Assembly: GCA_016714685.1 (NCBI GenBank)
Contig: JADKCH010000015.1
Location: 3,576 to 67,575, forward strand
DNA: 64,000 nt
From: Candidatus Geothrix odensensis
GTDB lineage: Bacteria > Acidobacteriota > Holophagae > Holophagales > Holophagaceae
Reading direction: 5' to 3'
In this document: piece after piece, positions 17,541 through 26,652 of the stretch
Layout: each line of letters begins with the position of its first letter
How positions within the stretch are numbered: the first letter of the stretch is position 1
Position numbers and translations under genes: made by a program
Notes under the pieces: model-generated
Databases searched by the model: none
The model's input: only the letters and a program-made list of their open reading frames with translations
Told to the model about the DNA's origin: nothing

Positions 17541-17619
17541 GGGCACTCCAGGAAAGTCCAGGTTCCAGGGTAGCGAAAAGCGCGCCGCGGGGTGCTCTTC
17601 CTCGCCAACTTGTGATCGG

Positions 17620-19548
17620 TCAGACTTCAGTCCGCTTCTCCTCGAGGGTCAGCCACTCGAGCTCCAGCATCACCAGCCCAGCCTGGATCGACTCACGGTC
17701 CAGCAGGGCCTGGTGGCCGGGGCTGTCGGGGCGCAGGAAGGCTGTGGGATCGGCCAAGGTGTCATCCAGGGAGGCCAGCCGAGCGTGGAGATCCTGGAGT
17801 GTCAGCTCGACCTCGGCGAGACGACGCTGCTCCTTCTGGGACAGGCCCGGCTTCTTCGGTTTGGCCCCGTCGACTCGCGTGACGGGACGGGACAGCTCGG
17901 TCTTCGCCGGCACCTGGGCCGCGGCCCGCGCCTCACGCAGGCTGCGCACGGTCGTGGGAGGGCCTTCATAGAGCTCCCAGCGGGGAGAGCCCTCGGCGTT
18001 CCAGGCCAAGGTGTGGGTGGCCACCTGGTCCAGGAAGAAGCGGTCGTGGCTTACCAGGACGAGGGTCCCGCCGTAGCCGATGAGGGCTTCCTCCAGGTTC
18101 TGGAGGGTCGGGATGTCCAGGTCGTTGGTGGGCTCGTCCAGCACCAGCAGATCGGTCGGGTTCAGCATGGCCTTGGCCAGCAGGAGCCGGTTGCGCTCGC
18201 CGCCGCTGAGGCTGGAGGCGGGACGCGCCTGCTGGTCCACGGGAAAGCCGAAGCGCGTGAGGTAGACGTGAGCCAGCACGGTGCCGTTGCCGGTCTCCAC
18301 GATGGCGGCGCGGTCCGCGAGGTTGTCGAGGATGCTGCGGTTGCCATCCAGCTCGCCGCGCCCCTGGGAGATGGCCGTGACCGCGAATTTAGGGTGGCGG
18401 ACCACTTCCCCGGCGGTCGGGGTTAGCTCGCCCAGCAGCACCTTCAGGAGCGTGGACTTGCCACACCCGTTCGGACCGAGCAGGGCGATGCGCATGCCCC
18501 GCTGGAGGCCGAGGTCCAGGCCGCCGAGCAGCTCCGCACCACCGGGGTAGGCGAACCCGAGCCCTTCGGCGCGGATCAGGGCGTCGCTGCGGTTGTCCCC
18601 CTTCGCGAAGGTCAGGCCCTGCCGGATGTCCACCCGGGTCCGGTCTTCCACGGTGCCCTTGAGATCCAGCACTTCCTGGATGCGGAGCTTCGATTTGCGG
18701 GTCCGGGCCTTGGCGCCGCGGCGCAGCCAGGCCATTTCGCGTCGCAGGCGGTTCTGCATGTGCTCGGTGAGCCGGGACTCGCGGAACTCGCGGTCGGACT
18801 TCTCCAGCAGGTAGTCGCTGTAGCCGCCTTCGTAGCTGCGCAGCGCGCCGTCCTCCAGCTCCAGCATGCGCGTCGCCACGGCATCCAGCAGGTGGCGGTC
18901 GTGGGTGATGAGGAGCAGGGCGCCCTCGTAGGCCTGCAGCCAGGCCTCGAGCCGCTCCACCTGCTCGGGGTCGAGGTGGTTCGTGGGCTCGTCCAGGACG
19001 AGGATGTCCGGCTCCTTGAGCCAGGCCTGGGCCAGGGCCACGCGCTTGCGCCAGCCTCCGGACAGGGACTCCACCTCCGCGTCCAGATCCGTCAGGCCCC
19101 AGACCGTGGCCGCGGCCTTCAGCCTCGGCGTCAGGTCCCAACCCCAGTGGTGGAGGAGGTGCTCGATGGTTTGCAGTTCGTCAAAAAACCGGGCCTCGGC
19201 CGCGGCTACGGATCCATGGAGCCGGTCGTGGATCTCCTGGTGCCTGGCCAGCAGGGCGGCGTGGTCGGCCAGAGCCGCCTCCAATGCCTGCCGGACGCTG
19301 GCCCCGGGCGCGAAGTGGGGCTCCTGGCTGAGGCGGGCTACACGCAGTCCCTGCGTGATGACCACCTCGCCAGAGTCGGCGACCTCATCTCCGGTCAGCA
19401 GCCTGAACAGCGTGCTCTTGCCGGCGCCATTGCGGCCGATGAGTCCGACCTTCTCGCCCTGGAAGAGACCGAAACTCAATCCGTCGAGAATGGCTGTCGC
19501 GCCATATCGTTTCGTGACATTGATCAAACTCAGGGCGATGGACGGCAA
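17620..19548 (-). CDS. uup: ABC-F ATPase of the Uup type
   Basis: 642 residues, two ABC modules without membrane helices. Module 1: GRNGAGKS Walker A (about 40), LSGGWRKR signature, DILVLDEPTNHLD Walker B. Module 2: GPNGCGKS, LSGGERNR, DLLVLDEPTNDLD. A linker with many Arg/Lys (LRREMAWLRRGAKARTRKSK) joins them, and the C-terminal 90 residues form the coiled coil typical of Uup (QKEQRRLAEVELTLQDLHAR). ABC-F proteins act on the ribosome; Uup also binds branched DNA and limits precise transposon excision. Length matches the family. Divergent from the MarR gene, with 72 bases between the two starts. Confidence 0.92.
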   Translation of the reverse strand: MPSIALSLINVTKRYGATAILDGLSFGLFQGEKVGLIGRNGAGKSTLFRLLTGDEVADSGEVVITQGLRVARLSQEPHFAPGASVRQALEAALADHAALLARHQEIHDRLHGSVAAAEARFFDELQTIEHLLHHWGWDLTPRLKAAATVWGLTDLDAEVESLSGGWRKRVALAQAWLKEPDILVLDEPTNHLDPEQVERLEAWLQAYEGALLLITHDRHLLDAVATRMLELEDGALRSYEGGYSDYLLEKSDREFRESRLTEHMQNRLRREMAWLRRGAKARTRKSKLRIQEVLDLKGTVEDRTRVDIRQGLTFAKGDNRSDALIRAEGLGFAYPGGAELLGGLDLGLQRGMRIALLGPNGCGKSTLLKVLLGELTPTAGEVVRHPKFAVTAISQGRGELDGNRSILDNLADRAAIVETGNGTVLAHVYLTRFGFPVDQQARPASSLSGGERNRLLLAKAMLNPTDLLVLDEPTNDLDIPTLQNLEEALIGYGGTLVLVSHDRFFLDQVATHTLAWNAEGSPRWELYEGPPTTVRSLREARAAAQVPAKTELSRPVTRVDGAKPKKPGLSQKEQRRLAEVELTLQDLHARLASLDDTLADPTAFLRPDSPGHQALLDRESIQAGLVMLELEWLTLEEKRTEV

Positions 19549-19620
19549 GAAAGGCTCCTCGGACCTTCCAGAATCCCATGGATGGGTTGATCCTTGCCCC
19601 CAAAGTATTGCGAGGTGCCC

Positions 19621-20124
19621 ATGTCCCTACAGGAAGAACTCCAGATGTCCAAGCTCCCCGCCCCGGGGGTGCAGCTCATGCTCCAGCTGATGCTGACCCG
19701 CGAGGCCGTGGTCCGGGTCCAGGAGCGGCTGTTCGAGGCCCATGGGCTGACGATCCAGCAGTACAACGTGCTCCGCATCGTGCGCGGCGGCCCCGTCAAG
19801 GGGCACCCGATCTACGAGATCGAGCGGCGCATGATCTACCGCTTCGCCAACGTCACGCGTCTGGTCGACCGCCTTGAGCTGCAGGGCCTGCTGAAGCGGG
19901 TGGCGGATCCCAAGGACCGCAGGGTGAGCCGCGTAGTCATCACGCCGAAGGGACGGCGCCTCATGGAACGGCTCGACGAACCGGTCCAGGAGATGGCCAC
20001 CCGCCTCACCAGCTGCTGTGACGAGGCAGAATGCCTGAACATGGCCAACCGCCTGGAGCGACTCCGCGAACACTGCAGCCTGCAGGAGGGGGCTCAGGAG
20101 GAACTGGTGGGAGCCGCCAACTGA
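19621..20124 (+). CDS. MarR-family transcriptional regulator
   Basis: 167 residues with a winged helix in the centre: IQQYNVLRIVRGGP, then IYEIERRMIYRFANVTRLVDRLE as recognition helix, and the wing KRVADPKDRRVSRVVITPKG. The MarR signature D-x-R-(R)-x is present as DPKDRR. The ATG at 19621 has GAGGTG upstream; a TTG at 19594 is possible but less likely. The last 31 bases overlap the 3' end of the convergent transglutaminase gene. MarR proteins usually repress divergent or adjacent genes, here possibly uup, and release DNA on binding small molecules or oxidation (CC pair near residue 132). Confidence 0.88.
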   Translation: MSLQEELQMSKLPAPGVQLMLQLMLTREAVVRVQERLFEAHGLTIQQYNVLRIVRGGPVKGHPIYEIERRMIYRFANVTRLVDRLELQGLLKRVADPKDRRVSRVVITPKGRRLMERLDEPVQEMATRLTSCCDEAECLNMANRLERLREHCSLQEGAQEELVGAAN

Positions 20125-21854
20125 TCCAGCAGGTCATAGGCTTCGGATTCAGACACGCCGTCCAGTTGCAACCAGCGGCCTTCGCCGAGGTCCAGGTAAA
20201 GTAGGCGGCTCTCCGGGAGCCACCATCCCTGTCGGTGGGAGCGGGCCCCGGCCATGCGAATGGCACCCTTCAGCTGGGCCTCGCCTGGGCGGATGACAGC
20301 CTGGACGCGCCAGGACCCTGCCGTGCCAGCCTGGTGCAGGCGGAGCTGGCCTCCCTCGCTCTTCCAGTGTCCTTTTGGGAGGCGGAGGTGAATGCCGCCT
20401 GGATCCGTGACCGCATCCCCTAGGATGGCCGGGGACGGGCCCTGCTCGGGAATCCAGCGCACACCGGAGAGCGCGGTGGCGGCTACCTCCCAGCCGACGC
20501 TTCCCAGGTCCGCCAGATCCGTATCACCCAGCTTGATGCGCAGGGCCGAGGCGGGTGCCTGGTCGAAGGTGGGATCGATGGGCACCCAACGATCCCGGAG
20601 GCGCACCTCAACCCAGAAATGCAGGCCGAGCAGTTCCCCCAGCCCAACCCAACCGGTGACGCCCCGGGCTGGCACCCCCAGCCGCCGGAGCAAGGCCACG
20701 GCCAGGACACCGTGCTCGGTGCAGTCCCCACGAGGCCGGTGGCAGACCTCCCGCGCGGAGGCGAACCCCACCGAGAAATCCTTGTCGGTGATCCACTCGA
20801 AGACGAAGGTGTTCACGCGGCGGGCCAGTTCCCAGCGGGTCAGGCCCGCCGGGGCCCCCAGGCGGCGCATCAGCCCATCGAAGGCCGGGTCCTGGAAGGG
20901 GACGAGGGGGCTGGAAGCCAGATAGCGGGCCTCGTCCGGGGCAGCCAGACCTTTGACGGGCATCTGGGCGGCTTCCTCCGCAGTGGGCGCAGGCGCCCGG
21001 CGCAGGCGCCAGCGTCCCCCGGATTGCCTGGACTGCTGGCCATCCTCCGGCAGGTCGGGGAGGGCCCCCTCGGCGCGCAGCGTCCACTCCGAAACCCAGG
21101 GTTGGAAGGGATGCGGCGGAAGCTTTTGGAGGGTCCGTTCGAAGACGCCTCCCGCGGCGGGTTGGGCCGAAACTGGCGGGGGCAGTTCGGAGCGCTGGGT
21201 GAGCATGTCCATGCCGCCCAGCTCGGTGCGATGCCGGACTTCGCCCGCCGCCGGGGAGATCCACAGCTCCACCGGCATGGCGATGGGGCCCTGGCTCTCC
21301 TGTCCGGTGAACCGCACGGTGTCGGGAAAGCCGGGCAGCGGGGCGGGGCCCTGGGGCTGCAGTTGGAGGGTGCTCCACTGCTGGGTCGGGAACGAGAAGG
21401 TGACGGCATGAATGGGGCGGACCAACCGTGCCGCATCCCGCAGCCGGGCCTCCAGGTCCCCGGGCCACAGGATGGCCCCGGCGGGAACCTCCCGCTGGAG
21501 GGACTGCCCATTGGCCTGGTGGATGGCCAGCAGACCAGGGGTGAGCGGAGACCACTCCGCCCGCCCTTCGAAGGGCTCGGTGGAAAGTTGCAGGCGCCAG
21601 GAGAAGGCCAGGGCCCCACCCGTTTCCCTGCGGCTGGTCTGCAGGACCTCCTGGTGGATCTCCTGCCCCAATCGGGAAAGCGCGATCCACTGCCGCTCGC
21701 GCAGCTCCTCGACGGTTCCGTCCCGCCTCGCCGCGCGTGTGGCGCCCCCGACCTCCTGCCCGCCCATCCACTGGCGGAAGGTCCGGAGAGGGGCCTCCTG
21801 GCCCAGCAGGGACAGGCCAGAGAGGACCAGCAGGCCAAGGAGGGATGTTCGCAT
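20094..21854 (-). CDS. exported transglutaminase-like (cysteine protease fold) protein
   Basis: 586 residues with a signal peptide (LLGLLVLSGLSLLGQ). The transglutaminase core lies at about 330-440, with the full triad visible: C378 in RGDCTEHG, H412 in LHFWVEV and D427 in PIDPTFD. Bacterial members are peptidases or amidases, rather than cross-linking enzymes, acting in the envelope. The first 300 residues form a beta-rich region of unknown function; the C-terminal 130 are also unassigned. Its 3' end overlaps the end of the marR gene by 31 bases, tail to tail. Confidence 0.85.
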   Translation of the reverse strand: MRTSLLGLLVLSGLSLLGQEAPLRTFRQWMGGQEVGGATRAARRDGTVEELRERQWIALSRLGQEIHQEVLQTSRRETGGALAFSWRLQLSTEPFEGRAEWSPLTPGLLAIHQANGQSLQREVPAGAILWPGDLEARLRDAARLVRPIHAVTFSFPTQQWSTLQLQPQGPAPLPGFPDTVRFTGQESQGPIAMPVELWISPAAGEVRHRTELGGMDMLTQRSELPPPVSAQPAAGGVFERTLQKLPPHPFQPWVSEWTLRAEGALPDLPEDGQQSRQSGGRWRLRRAPAPTAEEAAQMPVKGLAAPDEARYLASSPLVPFQDPAFDGLMRRLGAPAGLTRWELARRVNTFVFEWITDKDFSVGFASAREVCHRPRGDCTEHGVLAVALLRRLGVPARGVTGWVGLGELLGLHFWVEVRLRDRWVPIDPTFDQAPASALRIKLGDTDLADLGSVGWEVAATALSGVRWIPEQGPSPAILGDAVTDPGGIHLRLPKGHWKSEGGQLRLHQAGTAGSWRVQAVIRPGEAQLKGAIRMAGARSHRQGWWLPESRLLYLDLGEGRWLQLDGVSESEAYDLLDQLAAPTSSS

Positions 21855-21907
21855 CCCCCCAGTCTATCGACCCGGCGGAAGCGTTGAATCCGGGGCAGAC
21901 TGGAGGG

Positions 21908-22645
21908 GTGATCCGGACCCATGCGGCCATCGTCCTGAAAGCCGTGCCCTACGCTGAGGGCGGGGCGGTGGTCTCGTTCCTGTCGGAGCTCGGCGAGCGC
22001 CTGTCCGGGGTGGCCAAGGGGGTGAAGAAACCCACGGCCAAGTGGGTGGCGGCCTTCGAGCCCCTGGGGATGGTGCGGGTGAGCTTTTTCGGGAAGGAGC
22101 AGGCCGAGCTGAAGCGGGTCACCCGGTGCGAGCTGGCCTTCAGCCCGCTGACCCTGGGGCATCTGGAATCCAGCCTGGTCATGGCCTGCCTGGCGGACCT
22201 CTTCGACCGAGTGGCCCGAGAGGGGGTCGAAGATGACAGGCTCTACCGCCTGCTGAGCGCCTGCGGCCGCGCGCTGAAGGCGAACCCCGACAACGCCCTG
22301 GGCATCCTCGCCTATGCGGAGCACTGGCTCCTCCACTGCATGGGACTCCTGCCCCATCCCCGGATCTGCGGCCGGTGCGGGCATGAATCCGCGCCCCTCG
22401 TCCTGCTCAGCCCCGAGGCAGGGTGGTGCTGCGCTGCCTGCACGCCCGTGGATCCCGGAGAGGCCCTGCCGCCGGGAACCCGGGAGTATCTCCGCCGCCT
22501 GCGAACCGGAGGCGCGGACCTCGCGCCCGCTCCGGATCCAGGCCACGGGGCCCAGGCGGCGGTCACGGCCCTGCTCCGATCCCGCCTGCTCCAGGAGCTG
22601 GGCGGGGGGCTGCGGAGCTACGACGTGCTCTGGCGGACGGTCTAG
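21908..22645 (+). CDS. recO: DNA repair protein RecO
   Basis: 245 residues: N-terminal OB fold (IRTHAAIVLKAVPYAEGGAV, with GVAKGVKKPTAKW following), helical middle, and a four-Cys zinc site (CGRCGH ... CCAAC) near 150-180. RecO loads RecA onto SSB-coated DNA with RecR in the RecF pathway and anneals single strands. The GTG at 21908 is chosen by family alignment; GGAGG lies very close to it, and a TTG at 21884 is an alternative. A 53-base gap separates it from the divergent transglutaminase gene. Confidence 0.85.
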   Translation: MIRTHAAIVLKAVPYAEGGAVVSFLSELGERLSGVAKGVKKPTAKWVAAFEPLGMVRVSFFGKEQAELKRVTRCELAFSPLTLGHLESSLVMACLADLFDRVAREGVEDDRLYRLLSACGRALKANPDNALGILAYAEHWLLHCMGLLPHPRICGRCGHESAPLVLLSPEAGWCCAACTPVDPGEALPPGTREYLRRLRTGGADLAPAPDPGHGAQAAVTALLRSRLLQELGGGLRSYDVLWRTV

Positions 22646-22704
22646 ACCGCCTGGGCCTGAATTCTATTTCTTGCCTCGGGGCCAGGACCGGCCGATGGAA
22701 CCCC

Positions 22705-25290
22705 ATGGCTGAGGAAAAGGGCATGGGGCTGGGCAAGTCCTTATGGACATGGGCGTCGGGGTCCAAGATTCCCATGGACCTGATGGGGCTCCCCTTCCTC
22801 GGGCTCGTGGCCTACCTGCTGTTCCGTCATGCCTCGGCCTTGGCCCCCGCCGAGGGCGCGCTGCTGATCGTGGCGACGGCCGGCCTCCTCCGGGCGGGGC
22901 TCCGCTGGTGGGACTGGCAGCGGGGGCTGGCCAGCGATGGCTCCCTCATGGACTGGGTCCATCGAACCCTCGGCGGCGAGCGGAAACCCATGACCGTGCC
23001 CGAGGGGCTCCGCCACCAGGATGAGCGGGTGGCCGAGGCCCTGAACGCGGCCCTGGAGGACGTCCAGGCCGGACAGGGGGAGCTGCGGGACCTGCGGAAG
23101 GCCCTGAGGCGCGATTGGGGCGAACTCGACGCGGCCCTGGCCTCCATCCAGCAGCTCCATGCCGTGGAGGCGGAGCACCGGAGCGAGGGTGCCGCCCGGC
23201 TGGCCTCCCTGGGGCGGGAGCTGAAGGCGGCCATCGAGGACACCCTCCGCCTGGATCAGATCGAATTGAACTATCGTCTGAGGGCGGACCAGTTCCGCCT
23301 TCAGGGACAGGCCTTCAGAAGCACGCTGGACCAGCTCCGGGAGGGGCTGGACCACTTCGAGAACCTGCTGGAGGAACTCCAGGACACCTTCCCGCGCTTG
23401 CGCCGGGAAGAGGACGCCCTGGGGCGGCTGGCGGATGCCGGGTTGCGGCAGGGCGCCCGCCTCTCGCTATCGGTGAAAGGACTGGTCTCCCACACGCCGC
23501 GGCTCGTGGACGAGACCCAGGCACGCACGGAGGGCCTGCGCCGATTGCGCCACTCCGCCGATGGCGTGCGGGATCAGACCGAGGCCCTGGCCAGGCGGAT
23601 CGAGAGCTTCCGCGAGGAGGCCCAGGCGCGCATCCGTACCTTCGGCGGAGCCCAAGGCACCTTGAAGGAACTGGATCACGTGGCCCAGCAGACGGGCTTG
23701 CTGGCGGTAAACGCCGCGATCCTCGCCCAGCAGGAAGGGGGTAGCGCCGGCATGGCCGCCATTGGCGGACGGCTCCGCTTCCTGGCCGACCAGACTGCCG
23801 ATGGGGCCTCGGGCATGGAACGGACCCTGAGCGAGTACCAGCGTGGCTTGGAGCGCGAGACCTCGAATCTGTGGGACCTCCAGGAGGTCACCCAGCAGCT
23901 CATGGCCGACGTCCACGAGCTGCTAAGAACCGTCGGCAACATGGACAATCAGGGCCACGATCTCGAGCGTGCGCTGGAGACGCACATGGGCCTGGTGGAT
24001 CAGGTCCGGCAAACCTCCGAACGGGCCGAACTCTCCTTGCACGAGGTGGGCGCAAGGTCCATGGCCATGGAGGCCGCCCATGTCCGGCAGTGGGGCGTGG
24101 AGGCGAAGATCACGCCCCAGCGGGAGCGCGTCTCCAGGATGGGGCTCCGGCTCACGGAAGTCGGCAGCGAGCTGGCCCGCATCAGTCAACAGAACATCGA
24201 CGAGATCTGGGACATCCTCGCCCGGCACCAGGAGATCCGGCGCACCGAAGTCTATCGGCAGGTGACCGGTGGGGAGCTGCCTCGCTTGGTGGCGCCGCCT
24301 GGTGACTCCGAGGCCCTCTGGAACGGGATTGCCTGGGCCCGCGCGGAGCGTCGCGCCAGGCTCCTGGAGCGTGATCCGGCAGCCACTGTGCCGATCGGCC
24401 GCCGGGATCCCGAAGGGGGTCTTCATCTTCAGTTGCTCGGCCAGGATGCCCTTCAGCGGCCCGAGCCCTCGGCTCTGGAAGCCTGGGAATGCGATGCCAC
24501 CGGGCAAGCCTGGAATCTCCACCTGCTGGGCTCCCTGAGGACGGAAGGCCATCGTTTGGGTCTGCTAGCCCTGCTCAAGGAAAGCCCCCTCATCCTCTGT
24601 TTCCCGGGCGTGGATATCCACATTGCCTCACAGGGCGCCCAGATCCGGCTGCCCCATCCCTATCCCGGTCTTCCGGCCTTCTTGGCAGGACTGCGGCTCG
24701 AACTTCCGGTGGCCCCCGAGCTGCATGACCACCCCTTCCGTGAGGATGGCCGGGGCCTCCCCCAGGCCCAGGGACTGCTCTGGATCGGTCCAGGGCAGGG
24801 CGGTGGCGTTCAGAACGCCTGCATGAAGCTGGTCCATGCCTGGGTGCGGGATGACCATCGCCATGAAGCCTTCATGCCCTGGCTGCCGTACGACGGACAT
24901 CGCCGGCCCTGCCCGTGGCTGGGAGACACGGGCGGTGAAGAACCGCTGCCGGGACTGCTGCCGATCCGCTGCCTTGGCCTGGACGCCGACCCCGCCGTAC
25001 TGAATCCGATCCGGGATCGATTGCTCGATGCTGGAGTCGTGGAAGGGATCGGTGGCGCAACGCTCTGCTCCATTGGCATCGGTCATCCCCACCCGGAGGC
25101 TCTGCTCCTGAGGCTGTTCCAGCCGGATGCTGACCTCGCCGGGGCCTTCCATCCCGATCTGGTTCCCTTCCAGAGCCGCCTGAGGGACGAGGTCCTGGGA
25201 GGCGCCACGGGGGATCCCTACCGGGCCGCCTGGTCGCTCTTGGAGGACCTCCAGCGGGCAGGCTGGCTGATGCCGCTCCCCCTTCCCTGA
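22705..25290 (+). CDS. large membrane protein with MCP-like signalling hairpin and unknown C-terminal domain
   Basis: 861 residues. Two membrane helices at about 27-42 and 50-66 with almost nothing between them, so no periplasmic sensor domain. Residues about 100-520 are coiled coil with a hairpin at 325-350 (HVAQQTGLLAVNAAILAQQE, then GRLRFLADQTA) that follows the tip of methyl-accepting chemotaxis proteins, although the key Glu and Arg residues of the true tip are partly changed (NAAIEAARAGE-type becomes NAAILAQQEGG). The last 340 residues are a globular region I cannot assign, with a CxWLGDTGGEEPLPG-like segment. The ATG at 22705 is the first plausible start after recO (59-base gap). It may be a cytoplasm-facing receptor or scaffold. 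Confidence 0.75.
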   Translation: MAEEKGMGLGKSLWTWASGSKIPMDLMGLPFLGLVAYLLFRHASALAPAEGALLIVATAGLLRAGLRWWDWQRGLASDGSLMDWVHRTLGGERKPMTVPEGLRHQDERVAEALNAALEDVQAGQGELRDLRKALRRDWGELDAALASIQQLHAVEAEHRSEGAARLASLGRELKAAIEDTLRLDQIELNYRLRADQFRLQGQAFRSTLDQLREGLDHFENLLEELQDTFPRLRREEDALGRLADAGLRQGARLSLSVKGLVSHTPRLVDETQARTEGLRRLRHSADGVRDQTEALARRIESFREEAQARIRTFGGAQGTLKELDHVAQQTGLLAVNAAILAQQEGGSAGMAAIGGRLRFLADQTADGASGMERTLSEYQRGLERETSNLWDLQEVTQQLMADVHELLRTVGNMDNQGHDLERALETHMGLVDQVRQTSERAELSLHEVGARSMAMEAAHVRQWGVEAKITPQRERVSRMGLRLTEVGSELARISQQNIDEIWDILARHQEIRRTEVYRQVTGGELPRLVAPPGDSEALWNGIAWARAERRARLLERDPAATVPIGRRDPEGGLHLQLLGQDALQRPEPSALEAWECDATGQAWNLHLLGSLRTEGHRLGLLALLKESPLILCFPGVDIHIASQGAQIRLPHPYPGLPAFLAGLRLELPVAPELHDHPFREDGRGLPQAQGLLWIGPGQGGGVQNACMKLVHAWVRDDHRHEAFMPWLPYDGHRRPCPWLGDTGGEEPLPGLLPIRCLGLDADPAVLNPIRDRLLDAGVVEGIGGATLCSIGIGHPHPEALLLRLFQPDADLAGAFHPDLVPFQSRLRDEVLGGATGDPYRAAWSLLEDLQRAGWLMPLPLP

Positions 25291-25344
25291 GTTGGGCGTG
25301 ATAAATCTGTGACATATTTCTCGAATTAATTCATTTCAGTGGGC

Positions 25345-25372
25345 TTGACAGGTCCTTTGTCCTGCCGATACC
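25345..25372 (+). promoter_or_regulatory. sigma-70-like promoter for the TonB-family gene
   Basis: A perfect -35 TTGACA (25345-25350), a 16-base spacer and GATACC as a weak -10, in an AT-rich stretch 150 bases upstream of the start codon. It could also feed rnpB. Confidence 0.45.
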
Positions 25373-25500
25373 TGATCCAAGCGATCTTTGGACCTCCCCA
25401 GACGGTGTGTGATCCAGGGCCCGGGACCGCCACCAACCAGCCACCCCCCGTGGGTTGGCCGGAGCTGTGGGAACCTCAGCCGCCACCCACAGGAGATCCC

Positions 25501-26259
25501 ATGTTCCATGTCGCGTTTCCGCGCGGCCAGGGGCCTGCCTACGCAGACCTGCCGCCCACCCTCCAGCCCCACGTCATCGCGGCCTCTGCGCCGCCCGCGG
25601 ATCACCTGCGGACGGTCCTGCTCTCGGGCCTGATCTACTTCTCCCTGGTGGCCGCGGTGGTCGCGCTCTCCAGCCTCGCGCCGCCTCCCATCCTGGTTCA
25701 ACCGCAGCTGCCACCAGGGGGACCGACCATTGTGGTTGAACCTCCAACCTACCGAGTGGTGCTGCCGCAGCCCGCGGTGATGAGCGGTATGGCCCGCGGG
25801 AACGAGTCGGTTCCCGCGACTCAGCCGACGCCTCCCAGCCAGGCGCCGCCCACCGAGGCTCCAGCGGGTCTGCCCACCGGGGAACATCCGCTGGATCCTC
25901 CCGCCGGGAGTGGCCCGGGAACCGCCACCCCGGGTACCAGCGCACCCTCAGGCGGGACTGCGGTGGGCACCGGCCCGGGGGTCCACGACTTCACCTCCGT
26001 GGGGCTCGCGGTGCTGCGCCAGGTGGATCCGATCTATCCGGACTTCGCGCGCCGTGCGCGTATCCAGGGGCCGGTGGTGCTCATGATGACCGTGGACGAG
26101 CAGGGCCGGCCGATTCAGGTCCAGGTGCTCGAGGGGCATCCCGTCTTCCACGAGGCGGCGAAGCAGGCGGCGCGGCAGTGGCGCTTCGAGCCGGCCCGCA
26201 TGAACGGGCAGCCCGTATCCGCGGCCTTCCGCCTCACCCTCAAGTTCTCGCTGAGGTGA
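25501..26259 (+). CDS. TonB-family energy transducer
   Basis: 252 residues in TonB order: short cytoplasmic N terminus, one membrane helix (about 35-55, VLLSGLIYFSLVAAVVAL), a Pro/Gly/Thr-rich periplasmic spacer (60-165) and the C-terminal TonB domain (170-252: YPDFARRARIQGPVVLMMTV, then the AAKQAARQWRFEPA strand-helix). TonB couples the proton gradient to outer-membrane receptors. No exbB/exbD neighbour lies in the window. AGGAG precedes the ATG at 25501; upstream in-frame codons have no support. rnpB begins about ten bases after the stop. Confidence 0.85.
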   Translation: MFHVAFPRGQGPAYADLPPTLQPHVIAASAPPADHLRTVLLSGLIYFSLVAAVVALSSLAPPPILVQPQLPPGGPTIVVEPPTYRVVLPQPAVMSGMARGNESVPATQPTPPSQAPPTEAPAGLPTGEHPLDPPAGSGPGTATPGTSAPSGGTAVGTGPGVHDFTSVGLAVLRQVDPIYPDFARRARIQGPVVLMMTVDEQGRPIQVQVLEGHPVFHEAAKQAARQWRFEPARMNGQPVSAAFRLTLKFSLR

Positions 26260-26266
26260 TACCGTG

Positions 26267-26628
26267 GACGGGTGGATCAGGGCGTCGCTGTCCGCAAGGG
26301 CAGAGGAAAGTCCGGGCTCCGCAGGGTACTGGGCCTGGTAACACCAGGGCGGGGCGACCCGACGGAAAGTGCAACAGAGAACAAACCGCCGATGGCCACG
26401 CAAGTGGATCAGGCAAGGGTGAAACGGTGGGGTAAGAGCCCACCGCCGGACTGGCAACAGGACGGGCACGGCAAACCCCCCAGGGAGCAAGACCAAATAG
26501 GCCGGCGCACCGCGCAAGCGGCGAGGGTTGACCCGACCGAGCCGGCGGGTAGGTCGCACGAGGTGGGTGGCGACATCCATCCCAGAGGAATGACGCTCCA
26601 CGACAGAACCCGGCTTACCGATCCACCA
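26267..26628 (+). ncRNA. rnpB: RNase P RNA, bacterial class A
   Basis: The catalytic RNA of RNase P, which cuts the 5' leader from pre-tRNA. Seen: the conserved P4 5' block GAGGAAAGTCCGGGCT (26303-26318), the ACAGAGA turn, GGGTAAGAGCCCACCGC, AGACCAAATAGG and the 3' block GACAGAACCCGGCTTAC (26602-26618). The ends pair as P1 (GGGTGGATC at 26270-26278 with GATCCACC at 26620-26627). Length (about 360) is normal. It starts right after the tonB-family stop. Open frames drawn across it are not coding. Its last bases and terminator are duplicated downstream. Confidence 0.95.
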
Positions 26629-26652
26629 CGGCCCCCGCAAGGGGGCCGCGCT
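26623..26652. repeat. 30-bp direct repeat, copy 1 (rnpB 3' end plus terminator)
   Basis: Identical to 26741-26770 at an offset of 118 bases. It covers the last six bases of rnpB and the terminator stem-loop. Confidence 0.95.
26629..26652 (+). terminator. rnpB terminator hairpin
   Basis: GGCCCCC-GCAA-GGGGGCC stem with GCAA loop directly after the P1 helix. It is followed by CGCTGTTTC rather than a clean T run. The same hairpin recurs at 26747-26770. Confidence 0.7.

Noticed and set aside
22423..22704. N-terminal extension of the MCP-like protein into recO
   Set aside because: It overlaps the recO coding region in another frame; the ATG at 22705 is the first sensible start.
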